A stretch of DNA of 64,000 nucleotides from Bog-473 sp963828505 (lineage in GTDB: Bacteria; Actinomycetota; Acidimicrobiia; Acidimicrobiales; RAAP-2): contig CAWHFM010000014.1 of NCBI GenBank assembly GCA_963828505.1, forward strand, positions 62,001 through 126,000, written 5' to 3'. The notes beneath the pieces were generated by a model that saw nothing but the letters and a program-made list of their open reading frames with translations, searched no databases and had not been told where the DNA came from. The position numbers and the translations under genes were made by a program. Within the stretch, counting starts at the first letter, position 1. The number at the start of each line of letters is the position of its first letter. This document shows, one piece after another, positions 38,575-47,859 of the stretch.

Positions 38575-40292
38575 GTAATCATTCAGACCCCCACCTGACC
38601 TGGACTTCGGATTGCTGAAAGCACGATCGGGAGGGTTGCGGTGGCGGGCTCGCAGAATTGGGTGACACGTGCTGTGTGGAACCGGTTGCGATCTCGTATC
38701 GGCTCGTCGCCAATGTGGGCGATCGCGGGTTTTGTGGTCAAGCGATGATCGGCGGCATCCACGCGTCGCCGCGGAACAACATTTCGAGCGCGGCGAGCGC
38801 GCCGACCCCGTGCTTTCGAGCGGTAGAGATGTAGGAGCGGATCTTGGCGAAATGCTGCGCGCCTTCGTCACTTTGGAAGCAGCCGCTGATCTTCTTGTGC
38901 AACTTGGCCATACGCAGGTCGCGCTCGCCCTGGTTGTTGGTGAAGGGTATGCGGAGGTCGACGGCGAAGAGCGTGGCCTCGGTGCGCAGGTCCTTCAACG
39001 CGCTGACGAGGTTGAACGACCTGCGCTCGATGTAGTCGCGGTCGCGGCCCCTCGGTTCGGGGTTCACGCCGATGCCCTCTTCGACGAGTGCGTCGTAGCG
39101 GGCGAGGAAGGCGCTGAGCTGGCGGCGGGGCAGCTTGACTTGGCCGGCCCGGCGGGCCTCGTGGGCCGCCTCGTTCATCTCGATCAAGAGCTTGGACATA
39201 TCGGCTGCCCACCCCTGGTTGAAGCCCACCGCGACGGCGGCCAGGTTGCGCACGATGTGGGCCAAACAGATCGCATGGGCCGCGTCGTCGTACTTGAAGT
39301 ACATGGCCAGGCGGTCGTGGACCATGACCCCGTCGAAGCCGGGGAGCACATCGGCGGCGTCGGGGGCGTCCTTGCCCCGGGTCGAACTGGCGAAGAGGTA
39401 GGTGTAGAGCTCGCTCGAGGCCACGTGGAACCACCACTTGTCGGTGCGTACCTGGTCAGAGGTCTCGTCGACGTGGATGAAGGGCTCTGCTCTCAGGCGT
39501 GCGCAGATCTCGGCGATGAAGCCGTCGAGTCCGCCCGCGGCCTGCTTGGCCAACGAGGCCACGAACCCAGTCGACACGTTTGCGCCGAGCACGGCCGACA
39601 GTGCTTCGGCCGTCCGCTCGACCGGGATGTGCTGGGCGTGGAGCAAGTAGAGGGCGGCTGCTCGAATGTTCGGCCCGTAGCAAGCCGGTGCGGTGGCCTC
39701 CTTCGGGAACGTCCCGGCGCTCACCGTGCCGCAGCGACACGTCTTGCGCACCGAGCGGTGCTCGGTCGTGATGATGATCGGCTCGGGGGTGTCGAGGACC
39801 TGGCGACGCTCGAACCCTTGGCGTTCGGCCGACGCGAGGTTCTCCCCACACGACTCGCAGTTGGTTGGCAGGTGATCGATGATCACATCGGGCACCGCAC
39901 TCATCGAGAGGTTCTTCCCCGGAGCCCCCGCTTGCTTGCCCCGCCTCCGTTCGACTTCGTCCTTACGCTTCGCCTTCTCGGCTGCCCGTCGCTCGGACCG
40001 GGTCTTGGTCGCCTCGGCCTGCTGTTTGGGACTGTCGCTCGACGGCGCAAGAGACGAATTCCTCGAGCCCTGGTTCAACCGCTGCTCGAGCTCGGTGACC
40101 TTACGGGTCAGAAGCTCTATCTGCTCGGCCTGTTTCGCGTTCTCCGCACGCAACGCCTCGTTCTCGGTTCCAAGGCGCTGCTCACGATCCGCATCCGACA
40201 CGGACGAAATTCGAGCACGTCCGAGCCGACTTCGCGAATCGCGAGGTCAGGGCCCTGTTTCAGCCCGCAGCCTGCGGGAGGTGAATGTTTAC
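38575..40292 (-). mobile_element. IS66-family insertion sequence (1718 bp)
   Basis: The ends are imperfect inverted repeats: the left end begins GTAATCATTCAGACCCCCAC and the right end, reversed, GTAAACATTCACCTCCCGCA. Perfect 8-bp direct repeats (ATCACATC) flank the element. It carries only the tnpC-type transposase and no tnpA or tnpB, like the single-gene IS66 group. Near the right end is a small palindrome (CCCGCAGCCTGCGGG, 40264-40278). The perfect duplication indicates a recent insertion. Confidence 0.93.
38738..40201 (-). CDS. tnpC: IS66 transposase (TnpC type)
   Basis: The 487-residue protein starts with a coiled-coil (RLGTENEALRAENAKQAEQI, LLTRKVTELEQRL), then a zinc-finger-like pair (CESCGENL and CRCG), and the DDE catalytic core with HVDET (first Asp), VMVHDRLAMY (second) and NNQGERDLRMAK (Glu). 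The C-terminal tail ARKHGVGALAALEMLFRGD is IS66-typical. It is intact, so the element is potentially active. Confidence 0.95.
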   Translation of the reverse strand: MSDADREQRLGTENEALRAENAKQAEQIELLTRKVTELEQRLNQGSRNSSLAPSSDSPKQQAEATKTRSERRAAEKAKRKDEVERRRGKQAGAPGKNLSMSAVPDVIIDHLPTNCESCGENLASAERQGFERRQVLDTPEPIIITTEHRSVRKTCRCGTVSAGTFPKEATAPACYGPNIRAAALYLLHAQHIPVERTAEALSAVLGANVSTGFVASLAKQAAGGLDGFIAEICARLRAEPFIHVDETSDQVRTDKWWFHVASSELYTYLFASSTRGKDAPDAADVLPGFDGVMVHDRLAMYFKYDDAAHAICLAHIVRNLAAVAVGFNQGWAADMSKLLIEMNEAAHEARRAGQVKLPRRQLSAFLARYDALVEEGIGVNPEPRGRDRDYIERRSFNLVSALKDLRTEATLFAVDLRIPFTNNQGERDLRMAKLHKKISGCFQSDEGAQHFAKIRSYISTARKHGVGALAALEMLFRGDAWMPPIIA

Positions 40293-40300
40293 ATCACATC
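40293..40300. repeat. IS66 target-site duplication, right
   Basis: ATCACATC, the partner of 38567-38574. Confidence 0.9.
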
Positions 40301-40583
40301 ACCGCGTACCCATTGTCGGCTGGTGTCCGATTCGTGTCAATCAGGACGTCGGGCTTTGAGCGACCCGGCCCAACGGGCGGTGCTGCCTCCGCGAGAATGC
40401 CTCGTGGGCTACAGGGGGAACTTGCTCGTTCAGAACTCCCCCGAATACCACATGGAAATGCCACGAATCGAGAAAGGAACCGAACCGGGCTCAATGGCGA
40501 ATGGTCCCGTCCGTTTCCGCTGACACACTACGTAGACGTCGGCCGAACGGAGTCTCTCTGGGACATATGCGTTGGCGATCAGA

Positions 40584-41894
40584 TCAGGTCGACGCTGACG
40601 AAACCTTCAGCTCGAGCTCAAGGGTCATGGAGTAACGGTCCGACAATCGCGGCGATTCGCCGCACCGCGGCTGTGACTGAATCGCCATGAAGGTGAGACT
40701 GTCCGAATTGGTCTGATTCCACGAGGCGTGCTCGGCCAGCGAATACCTTTGCAGGAATTCGTCGCGTTCGGCCGTGACCAACACGCTGAGAGAACGACGC
40801 AGCGGAGGATCCGAATACATTGTCCAGCTGGTTCCGGGTCGAAGCGAAGGCGGACCAGCTGTCCAAGTCGTGTAGACCAAATCAGCCCGTGGCGGGTCGT
40901 CCGCGACTTGCCCCGCCGCGATCCGTGGGAAGGGCCGGAGAGAGAACCACCGGGGCACGGTCGCCATGGAGTACTGCTCGGCCTGGAATGGGTAGCGTCC
41001 CGTGTCGAAGTCGGCGGCAAACAGCTGAGATACCGTGACAGGTCTCGCCGATCCGTCCCGCCATATTCGGGTTCCTATCGCTACGGTCTGCGATTTGCTC
41101 TCAAATCCGTAAGTGACCTGATATGCCATGGACGCCACGGCGCCGCCTCCGGGGTCGAGGTTTGTCTGACCTTCCAGATTCGTGAAGTGCCCGGCGATCG
41201 TGTAGCGGATGCGGTCCCCCAGGGTTCGCCACGTTACGCGAGGATGTCGTTCCCACTCGGCGGCGAACTCCAAGGGCACACGGCTACCGCCGACGCTTCC
41301 TCCATCGACGCAGCTCGGATCGGTATTCAGGATGAGGGAGTGGCCGGCCCCTCGGCTCGTCGTGCCCGGCAACAGGGCGTCACGGGCAGCATCGGGTATT
41401 CGGACACCGTGACATGGTCCGAGGGGAAACGCGACATTCCATAGACCCCGCAGAAGACCGCCCGCAATGGGGTCGTCCGGCGACCAGGTTGTATCGAGCC
41501 AAGCGAGGTAGCGCTCGGTCATGACGACCACGTCACCTGTTTGCAACATATTAGCGATCGGGCCGTGCATCCCATCGAGCCGAATGAGGAGCCCCTCGGC
41601 CTCGGAATCCGAGGTGCAGGAAGTGAGATTCGTGAACCAGATTTCCGCAGATCCCACCGGCATTCTTACCGGCTTACCGCACCGGCTCGAGCGAGCTGAA
41701 CACGGCCGATGTCCGTCAGAACCGACGATCCGGGCAGAATCGTCAGCGAGTGTGATTGTGCTCGACGACCTGGCGCTCGCGGCATGCGGGGCGCCAGGCG
41801 GGTTGACGCAGGCCGATATGCCGATAGCGACGGCGGCCAACATCGATACCAGCCGGAGTGTCGTTGATGGTCGATTCGTCGAGTAGTCGCTCAT
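40584..41894 (-). CDS. Putative lipoprotein of unknown function
   Basis: The 436-residue protein has a lipobox-like signal (TLRLVSMLAAVAIGISAC, Cys29). The mature part holds Cys-containing loops (SSRCGK, LTSCTSD, GPCHGVR, DPSCVDGG) and a beta-rich C-terminal half ending MTLELELKVS. No known domain was recognised. It is probably anchored on the outer face of the membrane. It is about 280 bases downstream of the IS66 right end and is not disrupted. Confidence 0.6.
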   Translation of the reverse strand: MSDYSTNRPSTTLRLVSMLAAVAIGISACVNPPGAPHAASARSSSTITLADDSARIVGSDGHRPCSARSSRCGKPVRMPVGSAEIWFTNLTSCTSDSEAEGLLIRLDGMHGPIANMLQTGDVVVMTERYLAWLDTTWSPDDPIAGGLLRGLWNVAFPLGPCHGVRIPDAARDALLPGTTSRGAGHSLILNTDPSCVDGGSVGGSRVPLEFAAEWERHPRVTWRTLGDRIRYTIAGHFTNLEGQTNLDPGGGAVASMAYQVTYGFESKSQTVAIGTRIWRDGSARPVTVSQLFAADFDTGRYPFQAEQYSMATVPRWFSLRPFPRIAAGQVADDPPRADLVYTTWTAGPPSLRPGTSWTMYSDPPLRRSLSVLVTAERDEFLQRYSLAEHASWNQTNSDSLTFMAIQSQPRCGESPRLSDRYSMTLELELKVSSAST

Positions 41895-42301
41895 CGAGCG
41901 CCGACGATCGAGTAGGCCCTCACCTTCCCGAAGCTACCTGTTCCGACCGAGCCACAACCTGACGGAATCGGAACACGTTCTCACTTCCGTACCGCGCACT
42001 TTTGCCTTGCTGGCACCCTGGTATACAGAGCTCTCGTCAGGATCGTTCAAGAGGCGGCCGAAGGCCGAGCGGGCAACGGAACGAAGTGGTCTCGGAGTGG
42101 ATCCTTGACCATCGGGTCACGCACCGCACGTGGTCGCGGTGACTCCGCCCATCTTGTCGCACTTTCCCCCTCGGGCTATGACGTCGAGTCCGAGGTGAGG
42201 GCGTGGCGAGCCGCCTCCCCCGTGCCGTGATTCCAGCGCTTGTCGCCGGCACTCTGGTCCTTCCTTGCCGAATCGTCTCTGGCTGCACCAGACTTCTTTA
42301 C
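41895..42301. other. Intergenic region, divergent promoter space
   Basis: About 400 bases between the lipoprotein gene and the divergent zinc-ribbon gene. No RNA or repeat was recognised. Upstream in-frame codons before 42302 do not look like coding sequence. Confidence 0.4.
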
Positions 42302-42625
42302 ATGTCCGATCAAGATTCTGGCGCGGGAGCGTTCTTTCGGGCCGTCGACAGACCCGAATACCTCCGGACCTGCAAGAAGTGTGGCTACACCTGGAAGGTA
42401 AACGGGTACTACTCGAAACCGAGGTCGCGTCCCTCGGCGGGATTGGGAACTTCGTTTTCAGGCAGGGCCCCTCTGACGTACGTACCTGACCCAAGAATTG
42501 AAGAGACCGCTGAGGAGGTGGCCCGACTTCGCACATGTGACAAATGCGGGTCTCATGATGAATACACGCAGAAGCGCATATGGCACGAGTCCAAAGCGGA
42601 CTTCGAGGGTTTGGACGAGGATTAG
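42302..42625 (+). CDS. Small zinc-ribbon protein
   Basis: From ATG 42302, 107 residues. It has two CxxC pairs, CKKCGYTWKV (about 24) and CDKCGSH (about 78), which could form one zinc ribbon. The intervening segment is Arg/Ser/Pro-rich, and the C terminus is acidic (KADFEGLDED). Short zinc-ribbon proteins bind nucleic acid or protein partners. On the same strand about 480 bases downstream are two YbjQ-like genes, with which it may form a set. It ends in TAG. Confidence 0.65.
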   Translation: MSDQDSGAGAFFRAVDRPEYLRTCKKCGYTWKVNGYYSKPRSRPSAGLGTSFSGRAPLTYVPDPRIEETAEEVARLRTCDKCGSHDEYTQKRIWHESKADFEGLDED

Positions 42626-43101
42626 TCGCCGAGCGCCACCATGGCCTCGCGGCCCATCTGCCGGATTTCTAAGCCGGACAGAGGGACGGAGTGGGTTCGG
42701 GTTGTCCGGCGCTCGCCGAAGAACGGCTCCCGCAACGCGGGACGGCAGTCGACGAAGTGCCCGAGCCGCGAACGCTCCCTTCGGGATTGTCCGCGAACAC
42801 TGACATCGCGGACGTAAGACCTTTGAGTGGATCGGTCCTGACGAGCCCGGCCCTGCCAGACTGACTGAGCTGTCCACCGAGTCAACGGGCGGATGAGCAC
42901 ATCCGTAAAGGATTCAAACCCTGACCAGCCGTGGCCAGCCGGTTGGGCCGACCTCAGAGCGTAGAACTCAGCTATCGGCCCTTTCACCACGACCATGGCA
43001 AGTTCGCCCATGGTGGCGACCCGTGTGCGTCTCAGCGTCTGTGCGGCCGAAGCAGCCTTGGAAAGCGCCCCCAAGTTGGCTGTCGATGAAATGATCTCCA
43101 C
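42626..43101. other. Intergenic region with an unconvincing minus-strand frame
   Basis: A 159-codon open frame on the minus strand (42622-43101) lies here. Its middle and end are Arg-rich, it overlaps the zinc-ribbon gene end, and it has no family features, so I do not call it. No other feature was seen. Confidence 0.4.
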
Positions 43102-44055
43102 ATGGATGATGAGGAGACCGCCGGCTCCGTCCGTGCAGATCGACTCAGCTCAGCCAGCTTTACCTCGGGTTTGTCCATCAACGAGTTCGCAGCGTGCGCG
43201 TCACTGGGCCTCGAACCCCTTCAATTCGTTCAGGGTTATTGCGTCCTCGCCCATTCCTCTCCGCTCTATACGGGCGGGGTCACCATGACCGGCCAACGCT
43301 TCGTCCCTATCCAGACGGGTCCGTATGGCTACATGAACACCCATATCCGCAACATGGCCGCTCAGGGATACTGGAAGCGGTACCGATGTCCACACGTGAA
43401 GCAGGCCATCACCGCCGAGCATCTGACCTGGGGGGCCAATTCCGAACAGCTGCTCATGCACTCGGCGTGGAAGCGGGGCTACAGCGCCGCCTTCTCGAGA
43501 ATGCTCGAGCAGGCAAAGGCGGCCGGCGCTCATGGGGTCATCGGAGTGCGAGACGACCGCCGTCATTTCGCCGAGACGCCGGCGCTCGAGTACCGGGTTG
43601 TCGGAACGGCCGTGCGGGTGGCCGGAGCGCCCGAAGCGAAGGGCGCACTGTGGACGACGCATCTCGCCGGCGCTCCTCTGGTCAATCTGATCGCCAGCGG
43701 CCTCGTGCCGGTCTCGGCCGTGGTCGAACGAATCTGGGTGGCGGTGTGGCCCTACTGCCTGACCAAGTTCTTCTTGGAAGGAAAGATCCGCCAGCGCGAC
43801 CTGATGGGCGAACCGGTCCAAGAGGTCGAACAGGTCTCCGACGCCAAGATGAAGCTCCTCGAGCTCGCCGCCACACACATCCGAGTCGAGGCCCAGGGCG
43901 ACCCGGTCTACGGGATGGACGTCGAACTCGGAGACGAGCACCTCGGGGGAAGCGGCGCGTGGATCATGGACGCCACCGTCCGGGCCACGCGGCTCCGCCG
44001 TTTCGAGCACCCTGGCGAGGCTCTCAGCACTGAGGCCCTACTCAGGCTGTCATGA
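43102..44055 (+). CDS. Tandem YbjQ-like domain protein 1
   Basis: The 317-residue protein holds two copies of the YbjQ/heavy-metal-binding fold. The first runs from LSINEFAACASLGLEPLQFV through YCVLAHS, ends AKAAGAHGVIGVRDDRRH...VGTAVRV. The second starts THLAGAPLVNLIASGLVPV and ends AATHIRVEAQGDPVYGMDV. YbjQ proteins are small pentamers with the GADAVVGVR-type strand; their ligand and role are unsettled. The metal-binding name is historical. It is coupled to the next gene by ATGA. The two-domain form suggests a heteromeric ring of the same type. Confidence 0.68.
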   Translation: MDDEETAGSVRADRLSSASFTSGLSINEFAACASLGLEPLQFVQGYCVLAHSSPLYTGGVTMTGQRFVPIQTGPYGYMNTHIRNMAAQGYWKRYRCPHVKQAITAEHLTWGANSEQLLMHSAWKRGYSAAFSRMLEQAKAAGAHGVIGVRDDRRHFAETPALEYRVVGTAVRVAGAPEAKGALWTTHLAGAPLVNLIASGLVPVSAVVERIWVAVWPYCLTKFFLEGKIRQRDLMGEPVQEVEQVSDAKMKLLELAATHIRVEAQGDPVYGMDVELGDEHLGGSGAWIMDATVRATRLRRFEHPGEALSTEALLRLS

Positions 44056-44912
44056 CACAGGACGATCTTCGCCAGCGGATGCTCGCCGCCCAGAAGGCTT
44101 CGACCGAGCGACACCCAAAGGGTGGCATGGCGGGCACGTCGCCGCTTTCGGGCCTCTCCACCAATGAGACCTTGTTCCTCAGCGCCTCGGGTTGGGAAGC
44201 CGTCGACATCTGCTCGGGGGCAGCCGTGTTCGGCATGCGCCGAGACACGGTCAACACCTGGGGCTCGACGCAAGACGAGCGAGCGTCTCAAGCGCTGGCG
44301 TCGGCCATGGCCACTGCCGTCGAGCGCCTGGAGGCTCAGTGCCGTGAATCGGGTGCTCATGGGGTGATCGGAACCGAGCTCATCACAGAAATCGAACGGC
44401 GCTACGTCGCGATCAATTTGGTCGGGACGGCGATTCGTCCTGCCCACTCGCCGAAGGTACCGGATCGAGCGTTTACCTCGAATCTGTCGGCGCGAGAGTT
44501 CGTGCTGCTCCGAGCGGCCGGATGGAATCCGGTCGGTCTGGTGTCGGGAGGTCGCTTCGTGAGGGCCTACCGTCGCAGTCCCACGCAGGCGATCAGCCAG
44601 AAGATCCAGAACGTGGAGTTGGCAAACCCAACGAAAGCCCTCGCTCGCGCCCGAGCAGAGACCATGGTGCTCCTCGAAGAACGAGCATGCGAGTTTGGGG
44701 GTCAAGGAGTCGTACAGCTCTCCCTCATATCCGGACCAGTTGCATTCGCCACCCACGTCATCTCGTTCGTCGCCTGGGGAACTGCGGTCATCCCGACGAC
44801 CACGGACCCGGCCTATCCGACGCCGCGAACCGCCGTAGCGCTCAACGACGCCGAAACGGCGATCGACCCGGGCTCACTGGTCGGGAAGTTCGACCAGACG
44901 ACGCCGGGCTGA
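44052..44912 (+). CDS. Tandem YbjQ-like domain protein 2
   Basis: The 286-residue protein starts with a leader (MTQDDLRQRMLAAQKASTERHP) resembling a short helical tag. Two YbjQ-like domains follow: LSTNETLFLSASGWEAVDIC ... SGAHGVIGTELITEI ... NLVGTAIRP, and LSAREFVLLRAAGWNPVGLV ... FGGQGVVQLSLIS ... SFVAWGTAVIP. It is a paralogue of the previous protein and overlaps it by four bases. Both were probably produced together and assemble. Function is unknown. Confidence 0.68.
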   Translation: MTQDDLRQRMLAAQKASTERHPKGGMAGTSPLSGLSTNETLFLSASGWEAVDICSGAAVFGMRRDTVNTWGSTQDERASQALASAMATAVERLEAQCRESGAHGVIGTELITEIERRYVAINLVGTAIRPAHSPKVPDRAFTSNLSAREFVLLRAAGWNPVGLVSGGRFVRAYRRSPTQAISQKIQNVELANPTKALARARAETMVLLEERACEFGGQGVVQLSLISGPVAFATHVISFVAWGTAVIPTTTDPAYPTPRTAVALNDAETAIDPGSLVGKFDQTTPG

Positions 44913-45324
44913 CCGAAACGATTCCGGCATTCATTGGGTGTGGTCTGCCGGCGGCACTTGGGCTCTGAGACCCACGCAGAGCCGATGTCGAAGCGCACTT
45001 CGGCCTGCGACCTAAGCCAAATCGGTACGCGAAACCCGGTCGCACACTCGTCGACGGCTGGGGACACACGAATCTCGTTGGACCAGAAACGACGCAGTGG
45101 ACGTTACGACTCTTCTGTGCTGCATGCAGCGCGCTGGGTAGCGTCCTGAGCTCTGGTGCCCGAGAACGCCGACCATCGCGTTGCACGGTGTTTGACATTT
45201 GTTGCACGACGGCCCAGCAGCCAGCCTCGGGAGGGAGGCCAACCTGCGCCCACAGAGCCCGACTGGGCTGAAAGGCTGGCGCGTCAGAAATAGGTCAACG
45301 AGCTCCAAAGGAAGGTGGCAGGCA
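44913..45324. other. Intergenic region upstream of the PBP
   Basis: About 410 bases. A TTGACA at 45192-45197 could be a -35 element for the PBP gene, but no good -10 follows at 17-19 bases. GGAAGG precedes the start at 45325. No gene or RNA was recognised. Confidence 0.4.
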
Positions 45325-47214
45325 ATGCGTCCGATCGGGCGGCCAAGAGTTCTCTGGCGGATCGCCGCCGTCCTGGCCGTGGGCGGAACGCTGCTGGCGG
45401 CCTGCGGCACCAGCTCGGCCGGGCCTACAGCGATGGTGCAGCAGTATCTCGCCGCATGGTCCAAGGGCGACTATGCCGCCATGGCGGCCCTGGTCTCACA
45501 TCCCCCGGCGGACTTCGTGACCTTCAACCGCCAGGTGGCCTCGGACCTCGGTCTCAAGGGGTCGACCCACGACCTCGGTGTCGTCTCCACGAGCGGGTCA
45601 CGAGGTACGGCCCATGTCACGAGCCACCTGACCCTCGGGGGTCTCGGGGCCCTGCGTGTACGAAGCCGGCTCGCGCTGACTGACGCGTCAGGGTCGTGGA
45701 AGGTGCAATGGTCTCCCAGTTCGATCATCCCCTCGCTCAGAACCGGGGACTCGGTCTCGACGAACCTGACGTGGCCGGCTCGTGCCCCCATCCTGGGGTT
45801 GGGCGGCGTGTCCTTGACGACCTCGGTCCCCATGGTCTCGGTCGGCATCGAGGGCTCCCGGGTCACCGACGCGGCAGCCCTCACCGCCGCCCTCGCCCAG
45901 GTCGGGATCCCCGCCAGCCAGATCAAAACCGCCGAGCTCACCGCGTCAGCTCACCCCACGTGGTTCGTCCCGGTGACCCAGCTCAGCCAGACCGCCTACG
46001 AGCAGTACAAGCCTGTTATCTACCCGGTCCCGGGCACGGTGTTCGACGCGTACGACGCCCGCGGCGCGCTCACTCCTGAACTGTCCGCCCACGTCGTCGG
46101 AACGATCGGCCCGATCACGGCCCAGGAGCTCCAGACCCTCGGGCCGCCCTACGCCGTGGGGGACATGGTGGGCCAGAGCGGCATCGAGCAGGCTTACGAG
46201 CACCAACTGGCGGGCACACCCGGAGCCGTGGTGAGCGTGACCGACCGCTCGGGCAATACCGTCGCCGTCGTCGGACGATTCCCCGAGCACGCCGGTACCG
46301 CGGTCGAGACGACCATCGACCCGAGCGTCCAGGACGCGGCGGAATCTGCTCTGGGCGGCCAGCCGCTCCCGGCTGCCATCGTGGCGATACAGGCATCGAC
46401 CGGAGACGTGCTGGCCTCCGTGAGCACGCCGGACTCGGAGGCCGTCAACGAAGCCTTCGACGGCGCGTACCCTCCCGGCTCGACCTTCAAGGTCGTCACC
46501 TCGACCGATCTCATCGAGCACGGCATGACACCTTCGAGTCCCACCTCGTGTCCACCCACCATCGCGGTCGGCGGGGAGGTCTTCCACAACTTCGAGGGCG
46601 AGACGACGCCGTCGTTGTCCATGGAGCAGGCCTTCGCCATGTCCTGCAACACCGCATTCATAGGAATGTCGAGTTCGCTCCCCGACCCGAGCTATCCCGC
46701 GGCGGCGGCGCAGTTCGGCATCGGGTCCACGATCAACATGGGCTTGACCGCCTTCGGGGGTCGGGTCCCCGTACCCACCTCGAACTCTGACGCGGCCGCG
46801 ACCGCTATCGGCCAGGCCCAGGTCGTCGTGTCTCCCCTCGCCATGGCCAACGTGGCGGCCACCGTCGATTCGGGCGGCTTGCACCTCCCCCGGCTCGTCT
46901 CGGACACCCCGGACGATTCCGCCCCCCCACAGGCCGTCGACCCCACAGTCATCTCGGACCTGCGGACCATGATGAACGCGGTGGTGACGAGTTCCATCGG
47001 CACCGCCGCCTCGGCCGGGCTGCCGGCTGGCACCTTCGGCAAGACCGGCACCGCCGAATTCGGCACGGCCAACCCGCCCCAGACCGACGCCTGGTTCATC
47101 GGCTACAACGGGGACCTCGCCTTCGCCGTTCTCGTGGTCGGAGGCGGAGTCGGCGGTGCAGTGGCCGCTCCGATCGCCACCAAGTTCCTCGCCACTGCCG
47201 GGAGTGTGCCTTAA
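45325..47214 (+). CDS. Class B penicillin-binding protein with MecA-type N domain
   Basis: The start is the ATG at 45325, giving 629 residues. A lipobox-type signal (RIAAVLAVGGTLLAAC) is followed by an NTF2-like MecA_N domain (about 30-145, VQQYLAAWSKGDYAAMAALV), a PBP dimer domain, and the transpeptidase domain with Ser386-Thr-Phe-Lys389 (PPGSTFK), Ser440-Cys-Asn442 (SCN) and Lys573-Thr-Gly575 (GKTGTAEFG). It crosslinks peptidoglycan and is of the PBP2a/PbpA-like group with low beta-lactam affinity in some members. No cell-wall neighbours are present, so it is an accessory PBP by context. Confidence 0.9.
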   Translation: MRPIGRPRVLWRIAAVLAVGGTLLAACGTSSAGPTAMVQQYLAAWSKGDYAAMAALVSHPPADFVTFNRQVASDLGLKGSTHDLGVVSTSGSRGTAHVTSHLTLGGLGALRVRSRLALTDASGSWKVQWSPSSIIPSLRTGDSVSTNLTWPARAPILGLGGVSLTTSVPMVSVGIEGSRVTDAAALTAALAQVGIPASQIKTAELTASAHPTWFVPVTQLSQTAYEQYKPVIYPVPGTVFDAYDARGALTPELSAHVVGTIGPITAQELQTLGPPYAVGDMVGQSGIEQAYEHQLAGTPGAVVSVTDRSGNTVAVVGRFPEHAGTAVETTIDPSVQDAAESALGGQPLPAAIVAIQASTGDVLASVSTPDSEAVNEAFDGAYPPGSTFKVVTSTDLIEHGMTPSSPTSCPPTIAVGGEVFHNFEGETTPSLSMEQAFAMSCNTAFIGMSSSLPDPSYPAAAAQFGIGSTINMGLTAFGGRVPVPTSNSDAAATAIGQAQVVVSPLAMANVAATVDSGGLHLPRLVSDTPDDSAPPQAVDPTVISDLRTMMNAVVTSSIGTAASAGLPAGTFGKTGTAEFGTANPPQTDAWFIGYNGDLAFAVLVVGGGVGGAVAAPIATKFLATAGSVP

Positions 47215-47222
47215 AAGCTCCT

Positions 47223-47822
47223 CTACATCGCTGTGTTTTGACGAGGGTCGGCTGCTTTGGCAGCCTGCTCAATCTGTGCCCGACGATTCTCCCAATAGGC
47301 CGCGTCTCGTCCGTGCTGCGTCACGCTGTCCGCGTCGGATCCGACGGCGCCGTCCAGCTGCTCGCGCAGGATGTCGGCGTGTCCTGCATGCCGATTCGTC
47401 TCGGTGAGCACATGGACCAGGATGTTGAACAGATTCACATCCGGGCGTGGCCACCAGGGCACGTGGCCCGGCGCGTCGATATCGAGGGCGGCGATGGTCG
47501 CGTCCGAGTGCTCCCACGCTCGGCGGTAGCGGTCGATGATTTCGGCGCGCGACTCATCCGCAGCAGCCCACATGACGTCGCCGTGCCCGGCAGGATCGTC
47601 CCAACGCTACCAGTGACCTGGGAACGGACGTCCGAACACGTCGCCGAAGTACCAGGCCTCGGAGATCGAAAGGTGCTTGACCAGGCCGAGAAGATTGGTT
47701 CCGGTGTAGGTGAGAGGGCGCCGAACGTCGTACTCGGAGAGCCCTTGGAGCTTCCGGAGCATCGCCTCTCGGACGTCATTGAGGTCGCTGTGCAGGTACT
47801 CCTTCGCGAAGTCGTCGATCAC
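47223..47822 (-). pseudogene. DinB/DUF664-family protein interrupted by TAG
   Basis: The frame starting GTG 47822 (VIDDFAKEYLHSDLNDVREAML) encodes the N-terminal helices of the DinB-like DUF664 fold, reaches TAG at 47607-47609 (FPGHW, then stop), and continues in the same frame RWDDPAGHGDVMWAAADESRAE through NILVHVLTETNRHAGHADILRE to TGA at 47223. The metal-binding His residues of the fold (KHLSISEAW; HVLTETNRHAGH) lie on both sides of the stop. These proteins are mycothiol-dependent transferases or related. It lies 38 bases downstream of the amidohydrolase. Confidence 0.78.
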
Positions 47823-47859
47823 GAGATGCCAGCCTGCCACCCGCCGACTTCGGCTGCCT

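Noticed and set aside
38669..40690. Long plus-strand open frame of 673 codons
   Set aside because: Antisense of the IS66 transposase and extending past the element end; no protein features.
42622..43101. Minus-strand 159-codon gene
   Set aside because: Arg-rich, overlaps the zinc-ribbon gene and has no recognisable family; left as intergenic.
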